NCBI GenBank assembly: GCA_963724705.1 | Contig: CAVRVS010000001.1 | Span: 62,001 to 126,000 of the forward strand | DNA from: DASQPR01 sp963724705 | Lineage (GTDB): Bacteria > Actinomycetota > Actinomycetes > Mycobacteriales > Micromonosporaceae | Reading direction: 5' to 3' | DNA length: 64,000 nucleotides | Part shown: in pieces, positions 42,142 through 51,462 of the stretch | Position numbering within the stretch: the stretch's first letter is position 1 | Layout: each line of letters starts with the position of its first letter | The notes under the pieces: generated by a model | Seen by the model: only the letters and a program-made list of their open reading frames with translations | Databases searched by the model: none | What the model was told of the DNA's origin: nothing | Program-made: the position numbers and the translations under genes

Positions 42142-44058
42142 ATGTCTTCCCACCGCCAGTCTCATCACCGTTCACGCCGCCGCTTCTGGTCCGTGGTCGC
42201 GGCGGCGCTGCTCACCGCGACGGTGCTCATCCCAGCGACCGCCGCGTCGGCGGCCAACCTACTCACCAACGGGGATTTCGAAGCCGGCAACCTCGCCGGC
42301 TGGTCCTGTTCGCTAGGCACCGTCGTGACAAGCCCGGTGCACGCCGGCACGCATGCGTTGCAGGGCGCCGCTAGCGCGTCCGACGACGCTCAATGCACGC
42401 AGAACGTATCCGTCGTGTCGGGCTCGCAATACACGTTGTCGGCTTGGGTACAAGGCAACTACGTGTTCCTCGGCGTCACCGGCGGCGTGTCGACATGGAC
42501 GCCCGCTGCGGCCGGTTGGTCGCTGCTGTCGACCACGTTCACCGCATCGTCCGCGTCGGCTCAGGTCTACCTCCACGGCTGGTACGCCCAGGGGACGTAC
42601 TTCGCCGACGACGTGACACTGGCCGGACCGGGCGGCACCGTGACCGTACCGGCGGCACCGACCGGACTCACCGTGACCGGCACGACGACAACGAGCGTGT
42701 CGCTGTCGTGGACCGGTTCGGCCGGCGCGACCGGATACAACGTCTACCGCAGCACGACGAAGGTCGCGACGGTCACCGGCACGTCGACAACGGTCACCGG
42801 CCTGACCGCAGGCACGCAGTACACGTTCAATGTCACGGCCACGAACACGGCAGGCGAATCCGCCCATTCGGCCAACGTCACCGCGACCACGCCGACCGGC
42901 AGCCCGACCGTACCGGTCGCGCCATCGGGCCTGGCGGTCACCGCGACGACGAGTACATCGGTGTCGCTGTCGTGGAACGCGTCATCGGGAGCGACCGGCT
43001 ACAACGTCTACCGCGGCACGACCATGGCGGCGTCGGTCACCGGCACATCCGCGACGATCACCGGGTTGTCGCCGAGCACGCAGTACACGTTCAACGTCAC
43101 GGCCACGAACACGGCCGGCGAGTCCGCGCATTCGGCCAACGTCACCGCGACCACGCCGGCGTCCGGGGGCGGCGGCACTGGTTCGGCCAAGGTCTGGCCG
43201 TACATCGACATCACCATGTCGTCGCCGACGCTCGTCCAGGTGGCCCAGGCGACCGGGCAGAAGTTCTTCACGCTCGCGTTCGTACTCGGATCATCGGCCG
43301 GCTGCGTGCCGTCGTGGGGCGGCACGATCGCCCTCAACGACTCGCGGATCGCCGGCGAGATCTCGGCGCTTCGAGCGATCGGCGGCGATGTCGCGGTGTC
43401 GTTCGGCGGGGCCGCCGGTCCGTACCTGTCGTCGGTCTGTGGGACGCAGGCGCAGCAGGCGTCCGCGTACGAACAGGTCATCGACGCGTTCAACATCAAG
43501 CACATCGACTTCGACGTCGAGGCCAGCATCCCGATCGACACGATGAACAAGGCGATCGCCCAGGTGCAGCACGACCGGCCGGGGACCGTCGTGAGCTACA
43601 CGCTCGAGGTTGTCGCGGACGATTTCGGCCTGGTCGGCTCGATCGGCACCGACGTACTGACCAATGCCGTAGCCAACGGCGTCAACGTCGGCATCGTCAA
43701 TCCGATGACGATGGACTACGGCTCGACCAAGGAGTGGGGGGACTCGGTCATCGCCGCCGCCCAGACCGTCGAGACGCAGATGGCGCAGATCTGGCCAACC
43801 AGGACCACGACCCAGCTGTACGCGATGCTCGGCGTGACACCGATGATCGGCCGGAATGACACCGGGCCGATATTCACCATCGCCGACGCGCAGAAACTCG
43901 TGACGTGGGCCGGCCAGAACCACGTCGGTCTGCTCGCGTTCTGGTCGGTCGGCCGGGACAACGGAGGCTGCCCGGGCGGCGGAGTTTCGCCCACGTGCAG
44001 CTCGATATCGCAGTCGACGTTCCAGTTCACGAGCATCTTTGGTGGCTACACCGGTTGA
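42142..44058 (+). CDS. secreted GH18 chitinase with CBM and two Fn3 domains
   Basis: 638 aa, secreted. Signal peptide (basic MSSHRQSHHRSRRRFW, helix, cleavage after TAASAA near residue 35); a carbohydrate-binding beta-sandwich (NLLTNGDFEAGNLAGWSC ... YFADDVTLAG, about 36-165); two fibronectin III domains (about 172-250 and 262-342); then a GH18 barrel (about 352-638) with the catalytic motif as IDFDVE in place of the textbook DxxDxDxE, and MTMDYG late in the barrel. It resembles the chitinase C/D group with short GH18 domain. ATG 42142 follows CGGAGG with normal spacing. Hydrolyses chitin outside the cell. Confidence 0.92.
   Translation: MSSHRQSHHRSRRRFWSVVAAALLTATVLIPATAASAANLLTNGDFEAGNLAGWSCSLGTVVTSPVHAGTHALQGAASASDDAQCTQNVSVVSGSQYTLSAWVQGNYVFLGVTGGVSTWTPAAAGWSLLSTTFTASSASAQVYLHGWYAQGTYFADDVTLAGPGGTVTVPAAPTGLTVTGTTTTSVSLSWTGSAGATGYNVYRSTTKVATVTGTSTTVTGLTAGTQYTFNVTATNTAGESAHSANVTATTPTGSPTVPVAPSGLAVTATTSTSVSLSWNASSGATGYNVYRGTTMAASVTGTSATITGLSPSTQYTFNVTATNTAGESAHSANVTATTPASGGGGTGSAKVWPYIDITMSSPTLVQVAQATGQKFFTLAFVLGSSAGCVPSWGGTIALNDSRIAGEISALRAIGGDVAVSFGGAAGPYLSSVCGTQAQQASAYEQVIDAFNIKHIDFDVEASIPIDTMNKAIAQVQHDRPGTVVSYTLEVVADDFGLVGSIGTDVLTNAVANGVNVGIVNPMTMDYGSTKEWGDSVIAAAQTVETQMAQIWPTRTTTQLYAMLGVTPMIGRNDTGPIFTIADAQKLVTWAGQNHVGLLAFWSVGRDNGGCPGGGVSPTCSSISQSTFQFTSIFGGYTG
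42814..43158 (+). repeat. near-identical 81-bp segments in the two Fn3 modules
   Basis: 42814-42894 and 43078-43158 match at 77 of 81 bases and encode the same Fn3 end (TQYTFNVTATNTAGES and following). Differences are synonymous, which points to recent duplication or gene conversion between modules. Confidence 0.92.
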
Positions 44059-44086
44059 GCCATCGGCACGGCGTGCATCGGTGACA

Positions 44087-44122
44087 CCACGGCGGCGGCC
44101 AACCCCCGGGCCGCCGTCGTGG
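44087..44122 (+). terminator. terminator of the chitinase gene
   Basis: 14-bp stem with one mismatch (44087-44100 with 44109-44122), 8-nt loop AACCCCCG, 28 nt after the chitinase stop. Confidence 0.75.
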
Positions 44123-44239
44123 CACGCCGCGACTCAGACGGGCGGGCTGAGCGCTGGCTCGGTGCACGAAAACGTGGGCTCTCGCGATCCCGAACACGCG
44201 CGCTCGGCGAGCTATCGCCTGGCCTGGCACAGGCTTCGT

Positions 44240-44300
44240 CGATCTTGTAACGCTTTCGGCCCATCGCCCGGCGCAAAGGCCCGAAATCGTTACAAGATCG
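44240..44300. repeat. long inverted repeat between the chitinase and GMC genes
   Basis: Left arm 44240-44261 and right arm 44278-44300 match at about 22 positions with one mismatch and one extra base, separated by 16 nt. Arms begin CGATCTTGTAACG and are AT-richer than the surroundings. It lies 134 bp upstream of the GMC gene, has no U-tract, and the chitinase has its own terminator, so it may be an operator or cruciform element. The rest of 44059-44433 has no gene. Confidence 0.75.
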
Positions 44301-44433
44301 GGGATCATGGCACCGCATGAGCGACCAACGCGAAGCGGCGCGGACGCCGGACTCCAAGGGGGTTCCGGCGCTTATGACTCTGCGGTAACTTTGCCCGCAA
44401 TCAGGTCCCGGCAGCGCCGCTCGGAGGCATCCC

Positions 44434-46038
44434 ATGTACGACTACGTCATCGTCGGAGCGGGATCGGCCGGGTGCGTGCTCGCCAATCGCTTGTCCGCCG
44501 ACCCGAATGTCACGGTTGCGTTGATCGAGGCCGGCGGCCGTGACCGCAAGCGGGAGATCCAGATCCCGGCCGCGTTCAGCAAGCTGTTCAAGACGCCGCT
44601 CGACTGGGCGTTCGAGACGCAGCCGCAGAAGTTCCTCGACGATCGCGAGCTGTTCTGGCCCCGCGGCAAGATGCTTGGCGGTTCGTCGTCGCTGAACGCG
44701 ATGATGTGGGTCCGCGGGCATCGAGCCGACTACGACGGCTGGAACCTACCCGGCTGGTCGTACGACGACGTGCTGCCCTACTTCCACCGGATCGAGCATC
44801 GGGTCGGCACCAACCATGACAACACGTACGGCACCGACGGCCCGATGTGGATCGAGGAGCTTCGCGATCCGAATCCGCTCACGGCGGCGTTCCTCGCCGC
44901 GTGCACCGAAGCGGGCCTGCGGCGCAATCCGGAGTTGAACGAGCCGGACAACGCCGGCTTCGCGCCGACGCCCGTCACCATGCATCGCGGCCGGCGCTGG
45001 AGTGCGGCCGACGCGTACCTGCATCCCGTGCGGACGCGGCCGAACCTCACCGTCATCACGGGGGGCCTCGTCGAGCGGGTCATGATGGCCGACGATGCCG
45101 ACGGCCCAGTTGCCCGCGGCGTCGTCTACCGCCGCGAGAGTGGCGACACGGTCGAGGTGGCGGCACGACGGGAGGTCGTGGTGGCGGCCGGCGCGATCGG
45201 CTCGCCGCATCTGTTGATGCTGTCCGGGATCGGTGACCCGGACCAACTCGCCCCGGCCGGGGTGCCGGTCGCCGTACGCAGTCTCGAAGTGGGCCGGAAC
45301 CTACAGGACCACCTGGCCAGCGGATGGATCGTGCACACGCCGACCAAGGTCACCATGGTCGATGCCGAGAAGCTCGGCCAGGTCGTGAAGTATCTGGCCC
45401 GGCGCAAGGGCATGCTCTCGTCGAACGTCGCCGAAGCCGTGGCGATGGTGCACACCGAGGATGGTCTTTCGGCGCCGGACATCGAGATCCTGTTCGCGCC
45501 GGTGCCGTTCCTCGATCACGGTTTCACCGAGCCACCGGGGCATGGCTTCACGGTCGCGTCGATCCTGTTGCAGCCGCGAAGCGTCGGCGAGATCACGCTC
45601 ACGAGCCCCGATCCGGCGGTCGCACCGCACATCGATCCTCGATATCTATCCGATGACGCCGACCTACGTTGCGTCCTGGCCGGATTGACGTTCGCGCGTA
45701 ACATCATGGCCGCCCCGTCGCTCGCCCGGCATGTCGGCGCGCCGATGCGACCGGACCGTTGGCCCACCGACGATGCGGACCTGGAGTCCTTCGTGCGAAC
45801 GTATTCCGAGACGCTCTACCACCCGGTCGGCACGTGCCGCATGGGTGCGGACGAGTCGTCCGTGGTCGATGCCGAGCTGCGCGTTCGCGGCGTGGCCGGC
45901 CTGCGCGTGGCGGATGCGTCGGTCATGCCGCGTATCAACCGCGGACACACGAACGCTCCCACCATCATGATCGCCGAGCGTGCGGCCGAGCTGATCGCGG
46001 CCGGAGTGGCCAGACCGACGACATCCGCGACAACGTGA
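44434..46038 (+). CDS. GMC family FAD-dependent oxidoreductase (choline dehydrogenase-like)
   Basis: 534 aa. FAD motif YVIVGAGSAGCVLANRLS at the start, LIEAGG, PRGKMLGGSSSLNAMMWVRG (GMC signature 1), GAIGSPHLLMLSGIG (signature 2) and the C-terminal active site LYHPVGTCRMG plus NRGHTNAPTIMIAE with the catalytic His and Asn. Oxidises an alcohol to an aldehyde or ketone; the substrate could be choline, a polyethylene-glycol-like or an aryl alcohol. ATG 44434 follows CGGAGGC. Full length for the family. Confidence 0.92.
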   Translation: MYDYVIVGAGSAGCVLANRLSADPNVTVALIEAGGRDRKREIQIPAAFSKLFKTPLDWAFETQPQKFLDDRELFWPRGKMLGGSSSLNAMMWVRGHRADYDGWNLPGWSYDDVLPYFHRIEHRVGTNHDNTYGTDGPMWIEELRDPNPLTAAFLAACTEAGLRRNPELNEPDNAGFAPTPVTMHRGRRWSAADAYLHPVRTRPNLTVITGGLVERVMMADDADGPVARGVVYRRESGDTVEVAARREVVVAAGAIGSPHLLMLSGIGDPDQLAPAGVPVAVRSLEVGRNLQDHLASGWIVHTPTKVTMVDAEKLGQVVKYLARRKGMLSSNVAEAVAMVHTEDGLSAPDIEILFAPVPFLDHGFTEPPGHGFTVASILLQPRSVGEITLTSPDPAVAPHIDPRYLSDDADLRCVLAGLTFARNIMAAPSLARHVGAPMRPDRWPTDDADLESFVRTYSETLYHPVGTCRMGADESSVVDAELRVRGVAGLRVADASVMPRINRGHTNAPTIMIAERAAELIAAGVARPTTSATT

Positions 46039-46181
46039 GCCGGCGCCACGTCGCGCCCAATGCTGCGCTACCCAAGGAGCTGCGCACCGACTCGACACGG
46101 AACTGTCCAACGCCCGATCCGGCGGCGCTGCGGCCGCCATCGCACCGTCGCGCGGTCGAAGTTCGTGGCACGACGACCGCG

Positions 46182-46985
46182 ATGTGGCGCCTGACGCGAA
46201 GCTCGATCGGTGCGGCGGCCGGGTTGCTCGCCGCGATCGCGCTGTGCGTCGGTGCGATCGTGTCCGATGTGGACATCGCGACCCGGTCGCTCTTCGCCGT
46301 TGTCGGCGCCATTATCCTGATGCCGGCGGGGCCGAAGCTGCTCGCCACGGTCCGGGCCTGGCGCTACGTTCTCACGCGGCCGTGGCAATACCTCGAGGGC
46401 CATACGTACGTGTCGAAAATGGCGGCCCGCGTCGACCTGCACGCCCCCGATGCTGCGCCCAACGCCGATCCCGAGCCGGACGCCGACGCTGATCGCCACG
46501 TCGACGTGATGTACTTCGCCGCCTCGGCGACTCAACGCCAACGTGCGGCGTTGCGGACCGGCATGTTCGCCCACGTCTGGTTCGTCGGAGACCTGGAACA
46601 CGCCGGCCGCGGCGTGGTGACTCCGGCCGGCGGCGGGCCGATGATCTGGGTACGTCGCCGGGCGGCGCTGCTGTCGCCTACGGTGCACGGCCAAGTGAAG
46701 CTTGTCCGGTTCGGCGTGCCGGCTGCTCGCCTGTCTCGCTGGCAGGAGCGCTACGACCGCCAGGAACACCGCCGCCTCGCGGCCATCGAGCGCCTGGCGG
46801 CGCGGTCCGGCCCGGCCATGAGCGACCGGTCCGGATCGGCCCGGGCCACCCGGCGGGAGCGCGACGCGAAGCAGCGTGCCGCCGCTGCGGCGTCCGGTCG
46901 GGCGCTGCCGGCGCAGCTGCAACGGCGCGGTCGGCGCCAGAGCGTATCCGGCGCGATCACGATGTCCGGCGACGGCGACAAATAG
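46182..46985 (+). CDS. membrane protein of unknown function
   Basis: 267 aa. Two adjacent helices near the N-terminus (AAAGLLAAIALCVGAIV and SLFAVVGAIILMPAGPKLL), then a cytoplasmic mixed domain (HVDVMYFAASATQRQRAALRTGMFAHVWFVGDLEH ... MIWVRRRAALLSPTVHGQVKLVRFGVPAARLS) and an Arg/Ala-rich, probably coiled tail. ATG 46182 chosen; a GTG at 46035 overlapping the GMC stop would add 49 polar residues. No family recognised. Third-position GC and continuous frame support coding. Confidence 0.65.
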   Translation: MWRLTRSSIGAAAGLLAAIALCVGAIVSDVDIATRSLFAVVGAIILMPAGPKLLATVRAWRYVLTRPWQYLEGHTYVSKMAARVDLHAPDAAPNADPEPDADADRHVDVMYFAASATQRQRAALRTGMFAHVWFVGDLEHAGRGVVTPAGGGPMIWVRRRAALLSPTVHGQVKLVRFGVPAARLSRWQERYDRQEHRRLAAIERLAARSGPAMSDRSGSARATRRERDAKQRAAAAASGRALPAQLQRRGRRQSVSGAITMSGDGDK

Positions 46986-47024
46986 CGCCCGGGCCGATTC
47001 TCCACGGCGCCGACCCGGCCGCAC

Positions 47025-49904
47025 TCAGGCCGACACGGCCGCCGGCGCGTCGTCGGTGACCTCGGCGGGCCGGCGCGGCCCGATCGACGGGACCTCGCCG
47101 AGCCCGTACCGGTCGCGCAGGTCGGCCAGCACGACCTGATAGGTCAGGCCGTCGACGTAGTTGGCGTGCCGCCGCGAAGCCAGATAGGTCTTTCCGCCCC
47201 GTAGCTCGGGCTGGTCGGTCGCCTTGCGCGCCCGCCACGACGACCAGACCTCGCCGCCCAGCTCGCGCGCCGTCGTGTCGAGGACGACGAGCTGCGCCAT
47301 TTCTTCGAACCGCTGGTACGCCGCGTCGGCGAACTCGATGAACCCGAGAACCGCCAGGCCGTCGTGATCACGGCTGAAGATGTTCAGGTAGAGCTCGGGC
47401 CGACCGTCGCGCCACGGCAGCAGGCCATCGTCGAGGAACGGGAGCCGGTAGTCGTAGCCCGTCGCGAAGATGACGACGTCGATGCGCTCGGTGGTGCCGT
47501 CGGTGAACACGACGGAATCCTCAGTGAATCGTGCGACGTCCGGTCGCGCGATCAGGTCGCCGTGGCCCAGGTGGTGCAGCACTTGGGTGTTCATGATCGG
47601 GTGGCTCGCGAGCAACTCGTGATCCGGTGCCGGTAAGCCATACCGGGTCAGGTCCCCGACGAGATGATCGAGGAACTTCGTCTGGTCGGTCGGCAGGCTC
47701 ATGCCGGCCGGCGGCGGTACGACGCCGGCGAGCAGCGCATCGGTCGGTACGCCGCCGATGTGCTTCGGAATGTAGCGGTAGCCACGGCGTACGGACAGGT
47801 ACGCCTGCGACGCGAACACAGCGGCGTCACACGCGATGTCGACGCCCGAGTTGCCGCCACCGACGACCAGCACCCGCCGCCCGCGGAACTCCTCCGGATC
47901 GCGGTACGCGGACGAATGGCGGATCTCGCCCTGGAACCGATCGATGCCGTCATACGTCGGGATGTTCGGATGCCAGTTCACGCCGGGCGCGGCGATGATC
48001 CCGGCGTACCGTCGCGTTTCGCCGGTGGACAGCGTGACATCCCACGACTCGGCCGGACCCGACGTCGCCTCGACGGGGACGGCGCTGGTGACGGCGGTAT
48101 TGAACGTCACCAGGTCGGTCAAACCCTCGGCGTCGGCGAAGTCGCGGATGTAGTCGCGGATCTGACGCCACGACGGGTAGTCCGGATAGTCGGCCGGCAT
48201 CGGATAGCCGACGAATCCGGATGTGTGCCGCGACGAGATGAAGTGCGCGGAGTCGTACATCGGGCTGCCCGCCGCGTCCGCGTTCCAGATGCCGCCGACC
48301 GCGTCCGCCCGCTCGTACCAGTCAAAGGGAATGCCCTCGGCCCGCAACGCGCGGGCGGCGATGAGCCCGGCCGGGCCGGCGCCGATGAGGCAGTAGCGCC
48401 GCGTCCACGCCGCCGGCCGGTCGAGCGTCCGCGGGCGCGGCCGCAGGGTGGACAGCGCGATCTGTCCATAGACCGCAGGCCGCTTCGCCCGGATCCACAG
48501 CCCCGCGACGACGCCGGCCACCAACACGGCACCGAGCAGCCACGGAAGATTGTCGATGACCGGGTTGCTTGTGTTGACCAGTGTCGGAAAGTAGGCCGTG
48601 GCGAGCACGAAGGCGGTCAGCAGGCTGATCGCGCCGATCGACGGGAATACCAGCGTGCGCCACCATTGACGTTCACCGCGGCGACGGAAGAACGCGACCA
48701 CCGAGATCGCCGCCAGCACCTGCAGCGCAACGACGCCCAGCGTGGACAGGCCGACCATGCTGGTCGCGAGCGTCTGGTACGGGTCGAGTCGGGCGACCGC
48801 GAACACGCCGACGACGACGACGGTGACCGCAGTGACGGTGAGGCTGCCGGCGTACGGCGACCGGAAGTGGCCGTGGTAAGCGCCGAGTCCCTTGGGCAGC
48901 ACCCGTTCCCGGCCCAGCGCGAAGAGGTATCGGCTCGCCGCGTTGTGCACGGCGAGCATCCCGGCGAGCACGCTGGTGCACAACAGCACGCCCATGATGT
49001 CCATGACCGTGGTGCCGACGTAGGTCTGCGCCTCGTTGAACAACAGGTTCCCGAGATCGTCGCCGAGCCCGGCGGCAACCGCGTGCGTCCGGTCGACACC
49101 GATCGCGCCGATCGTGAACCACGTGGTGAGGAAGTAGAAGACACCGACGCTGATCACCGCGACGTATGTCGCGCGCGGGATGCTCCGCACCGGGTTGGCC
49201 GTCTCCTCGCCGTAGAGCGCGGCCGACTCGAAGCCCACAAAGCTCGTAAACGCGAACATCAGCGCGATGCCGATCGAGCCGGAGAAAACGTTGTGCGGCG
49301 ACAAGGCGGCTACCGGGAGCGCCTGGCCGCCCTTGTGCCCGAGCACGCCGAGGTCGAAGACGATCAGGATGGCGAATTCCAGCACCATGAGGACGCCCAG
49401 GACTCGCGCCGACAGATCGGCCGAGCGGTAGCCCATGATGGCGACGAACACGATCGCGATCGCGGACGGGATCTCCCACGCCACGTCGATGCCGACATCG
49501 CCGAGCACGATCGACACGAAGTAGCCGAACGCGCCACACAACCCGACGGTCAGCGCCGTGTACGACAGCACCGCGAGATAGGCCGCCCCGACGCCGGCCG
49601 GTTTACCGATCCCCCGGGCCACGTACGTATAGAACGCGCCCGTGTTCACGACGCGCCGGCTCATCGCCGCATACCCGACGCAGAAGCAGAGCAGGGCCGC
49701 CGTCGCGATGACGTACGTCGCCGGTAGACCCGGACCGTTGCCGTAGAGCAGCGCGAGTGGAGTGTTCCCCACCATCGCCGCCATCGGAGCCGCGGCGGCG
49801 ATGATCACGAAGACCACCCGCGACGTCGAAAGCTTGCGCGGCCCGGTCGATTCGGCCGTGGGTTGACCGCCGGCGGGCGTCGCCGCCGTCGACTCTGCCG
49901 CCAT
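47025..49904 (-). CDS. APC permease fused to a flavin-containing monooxygenase
   Basis: One uninterrupted 959-aa frame joins two full proteins. Residues about 30-480 are an amino acid/polyamine permease with 12 helices (IIAAAAPMAAMVGNTPLALL in helix 1, GFESAALYGEETANPVRSIPRA after helix 6). A basic linker (WIRAKRPAVYGQIALSTLRP) leads to an FAD monooxygenase: CLIGAGPAGLIAARAL near residue 500, GGIWN, the FMO-type HSSAYRDPEEFRGRRVLVVGGGNSGVDIA with NADPH site, and IFATGYDYRLPFL. ATG 49904 chosen (MAAESTAATPAG). The enzyme would sit on the cytoplasmic face and could oxidise the imported amine or sulfur compound at once. No stop, start codon with ribosome site or frame change marks the junction. 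Confidence 0.92.
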   Translation of the reverse strand: MAAESTAATPAGGQPTAESTGPRKLSTSRVVFVIIAAAAPMAAMVGNTPLALLYGNGPGLPATYVIATAALLCFCVGYAAMSRRVVNTGAFYTYVARGIGKPAGVGAAYLAVLSYTALTVGLCGAFGYFVSIVLGDVGIDVAWEIPSAIAIVFVAIMGYRSADLSARVLGVLMVLEFAILIVFDLGVLGHKGGQALPVAALSPHNVFSGSIGIALMFAFTSFVGFESAALYGEETANPVRSIPRATYVAVISVGVFYFLTTWFTIGAIGVDRTHAVAAGLGDDLGNLLFNEAQTYVGTTVMDIMGVLLCTSVLAGMLAVHNAASRYLFALGRERVLPKGLGAYHGHFRSPYAGSLTVTAVTVVVVGVFAVARLDPYQTLATSMVGLSTLGVVALQVLAAISVVAFFRRRGERQWWRTLVFPSIGAISLLTAFVLATAYFPTLVNTSNPVIDNLPWLLGAVLVAGVVAGLWIRAKRPAVYGQIALSTLRPRPRTLDRPAAWTRRYCLIGAGPAGLIAARALRAEGIPFDWYERADAVGGIWNADAAGSPMYDSAHFISSRHTSGFVGYPMPADYPDYPSWRQIRDYIRDFADAEGLTDLVTFNTAVTSAVPVEATSGPAESWDVTLSTGETRRYAGIIAAPGVNWHPNIPTYDGIDRFQGEIRHSSAYRDPEEFRGRRVLVVGGGNSGVDIACDAAVFASQAYLSVRRGYRYIPKHIGGVPTDALLAGVVPPPAGMSLPTDQTKFLDHLVGDLTRYGLPAPDHELLASHPIMNTQVLHHLGHGDLIARPDVARFTEDSVVFTDGTTERIDVVIFATGYDYRLPFLDDGLLPWRDGRPELYLNIFSRDHDGLAVLGFIEFADAAYQRFEEMAQLVVLDTTARELGGEVWSSWRARKATDQPELRGGKTYLASRRHANYVDGLTYQVVLADLRDRYGLGEVPSIGPRRPAEVTDDAPAAVSA

Positions 49905-50000
49905 GCGCCCCGCTCCGCCCGCCGTCAATCCGCTGCACGATCCGCCGACCCTACCGGCCGGTACGGCCGCGGGCAGCATGAAACACGAGCACGCCCCGGG

Positions 50001-50678
50001 TCAAGAGGCGGCGGGACCACCGAGTCGCTCGGCGAGCAGATCGACGCCCGGACCGCTCAGTCGGTCGAGTCGCGCCGCGCGCCCGGTCAGCGCCAGCAGG
50101 ATCGGCTCGATCGGACCCTCGACCAAAAGGCCCTCGCCGCGCGACCACACCACGTCGTGAGCCGCGAGTCGGAGGCCGCGCATGCGCTTACGGGCGCCGA
50201 AAAAGCGCGTCTCCCACACCCGGGACGCGGCGACGGCGGCGTCGTTGACCGGCATAGCGAGCACGCGGCGCAAGGGAATCACAATGTCCTGGCCGTGGAC
50301 CAGGACGTCGATCAACGGTTCGAGATGCGAGGTGAACGGCCGGCGGTGGTCCGAGTCCGCGGCCGAGCGCAGCTCGCCGACCAGTGTCGATGTCCGCTCC
50401 GCGCCCTTGCGTTGCGCGGTCTCGCGGATCACGCGGTCGACGTCGCCGTAGGCCCGAGCAAGGTCGACGACCATCCCGCCAACGGTGCTCTCCGGGGCGA
50501 GGACCAGATGCGCGACCACGTCGCGTACGCGCCAGCCGGGACAGAGGCTCGGATGGTCCCACTCGGCCGGTGCGAGCTCGTCGAGCAGAGCGGCGAGCCG
50601 GAGCCGCTCCCGATGTACGGCGAACCGTACGTCGAGCCGACTCATCGTTGGACCGGCCACCGCCTCCTCTGTGCTCAC
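50001..50678 (-). CDS. maleylpyruvate isomerase-family (mycothiol/DinB-type) protein
   Basis: 225 aa. DinB-like four-helix fold of the actinobacterial TIGR03083 group: LAALLDELAPAEWDHPSLCPGWRVRDVVAHLV, the conserved W..PSLCPGW and HLV, LIDVLVHGQDIVIPL (metal His) later. Such proteins use mycothiol or bind a divalent metal. GTG 50678 chosen because GAGGGGG lies 6 nt upstream; ATG 50645 is a later alternative. Divergent from the marR gene with a shared candidate operator, so it may be that regulator's target. Confidence 0.82.
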   Translation of the reverse strand: MSTEEAVAGPTMSRLDVRFAVHRERLRLAALLDELAPAEWDHPSLCPGWRVRDVVAHLVLAPESTVGGMVVDLARAYGDVDRVIRETAQRKGAERTSTLVGELRSAADSDHRRPFTSHLEPLIDVLVHGQDIVIPLRRVLAMPVNDAAVAASRVWETRFFGARKRMRGLRLAAHDVVWSRGEGLLVEGPIEPILLALTGRAARLDRLSGPGVDLLAERLGGPAAS

Positions 50679-50759
50679 TCGCGACCCCCTCACAATCTCC
50701 CGCGACTGGTGACCAACCCGAGCAGATGTTTGCCCGCGGCGGTGCCGACTGCGCGACAT

Positions 50760-50780
50760 TTAGTACGAGACACTGACTAA
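50760..50780. promoter_or_regulatory. candidate MarR operator
   Basis: TTAGT-N11-ACTAA dyad in a locally AT-rich patch between the divergent DinB-type and marR genes; MarR proteins typically bind AT-rich dyads in their own intergenic region. Confidence 0.5.
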
Positions 50781-50855
50781 TATAGCGGGTAAATCTGTCA
50801 TCCGGTCGTATGAGCACCGGCATCGGCCCTGCTAGTGCTATGTGAAGGGACACAT

Positions 50856-51359
50856 ATGCCCGATTCGAGCGCGACCCCGGGCGAGAACGTCGACCGCCGG
50901 TCGGCTGGCGAGGAGCTGGACACCGACCGCCCGCCGAGCGTGGCGCTGCTGCTCTTCTCCGCGTACCGGAACATGGAATCGCGGATCTTCGGAGCGCTCG
51001 CCCGGGCCGGCTTCGGCGACGTGACGCCGGCACAAGGGCGCCTGTTCCGCGGCGTTCGCCCTGGTGGCTCTCGCATGACCGAGTTGGCCGAGGGGGCTCA
51101 CGTGACGAAGCAGACGGCCGGATTCCTCGTCGACCAGCTGGAGCGGGCCGGCTATGTGACTCGAGTTCCGGACCCGGCCGACGCGCGGGCGCGGTTGGTC
51201 AAGATCGCGCCGAAGGGCACCGCCGCGATCTCGATCGGTGTAGCCGTCGTGGCCGAGGCCGAAGCGGAGTGGGCGGCATCGATCGGCGCGGAGCGGATGG
51301 CCGGGCTCCGCGACACCTTGCAGATGCTCTGGGATATGCCCGAGCAGTGGATCGCGTGA
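50856..51359 (+). CDS. MarR family transcriptional regulator
   Basis: 167 aa. Winged-helix core: VTPAQGRLFRGVRPGGSRMTELAEGAHVTKQTAGFLVDQLERAGYVTRVPDPADARARLVKIAPKG, i.e. recognition helix near TKQTAGFLVDQL and the wing D-ARARLV. N- and C-terminal helices for dimerisation are present. ATG 50856 follows GAAGGGA. Divergent from the DinB-type gene, the classic MarR arrangement for control of a detoxification gene. The inducer is unknown. Confidence 0.92.
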   Translation: MPDSSATPGENVDRRSAGEELDTDRPPSVALLLFSAYRNMESRIFGALARAGFGDVTPAQGRLFRGVRPGGSRMTELAEGAHVTKQTAGFLVDQLERAGYVTRVPDPADARARLVKIAPKGTAAISIGVAVVAEAEAEWAASIGAERMAGLRDTLQMLWDMPEQWIA

Positions 51360-51462
51360 TCCGGCACTCAGGTCCGATCCAGGCAGATCACAGACGGCCG
51401 TGGCAGCATGGCGCCGCGGCCCGATCGCTCGGCCCGCGGTCAGTGAGGACGAGGAGCGGCCG

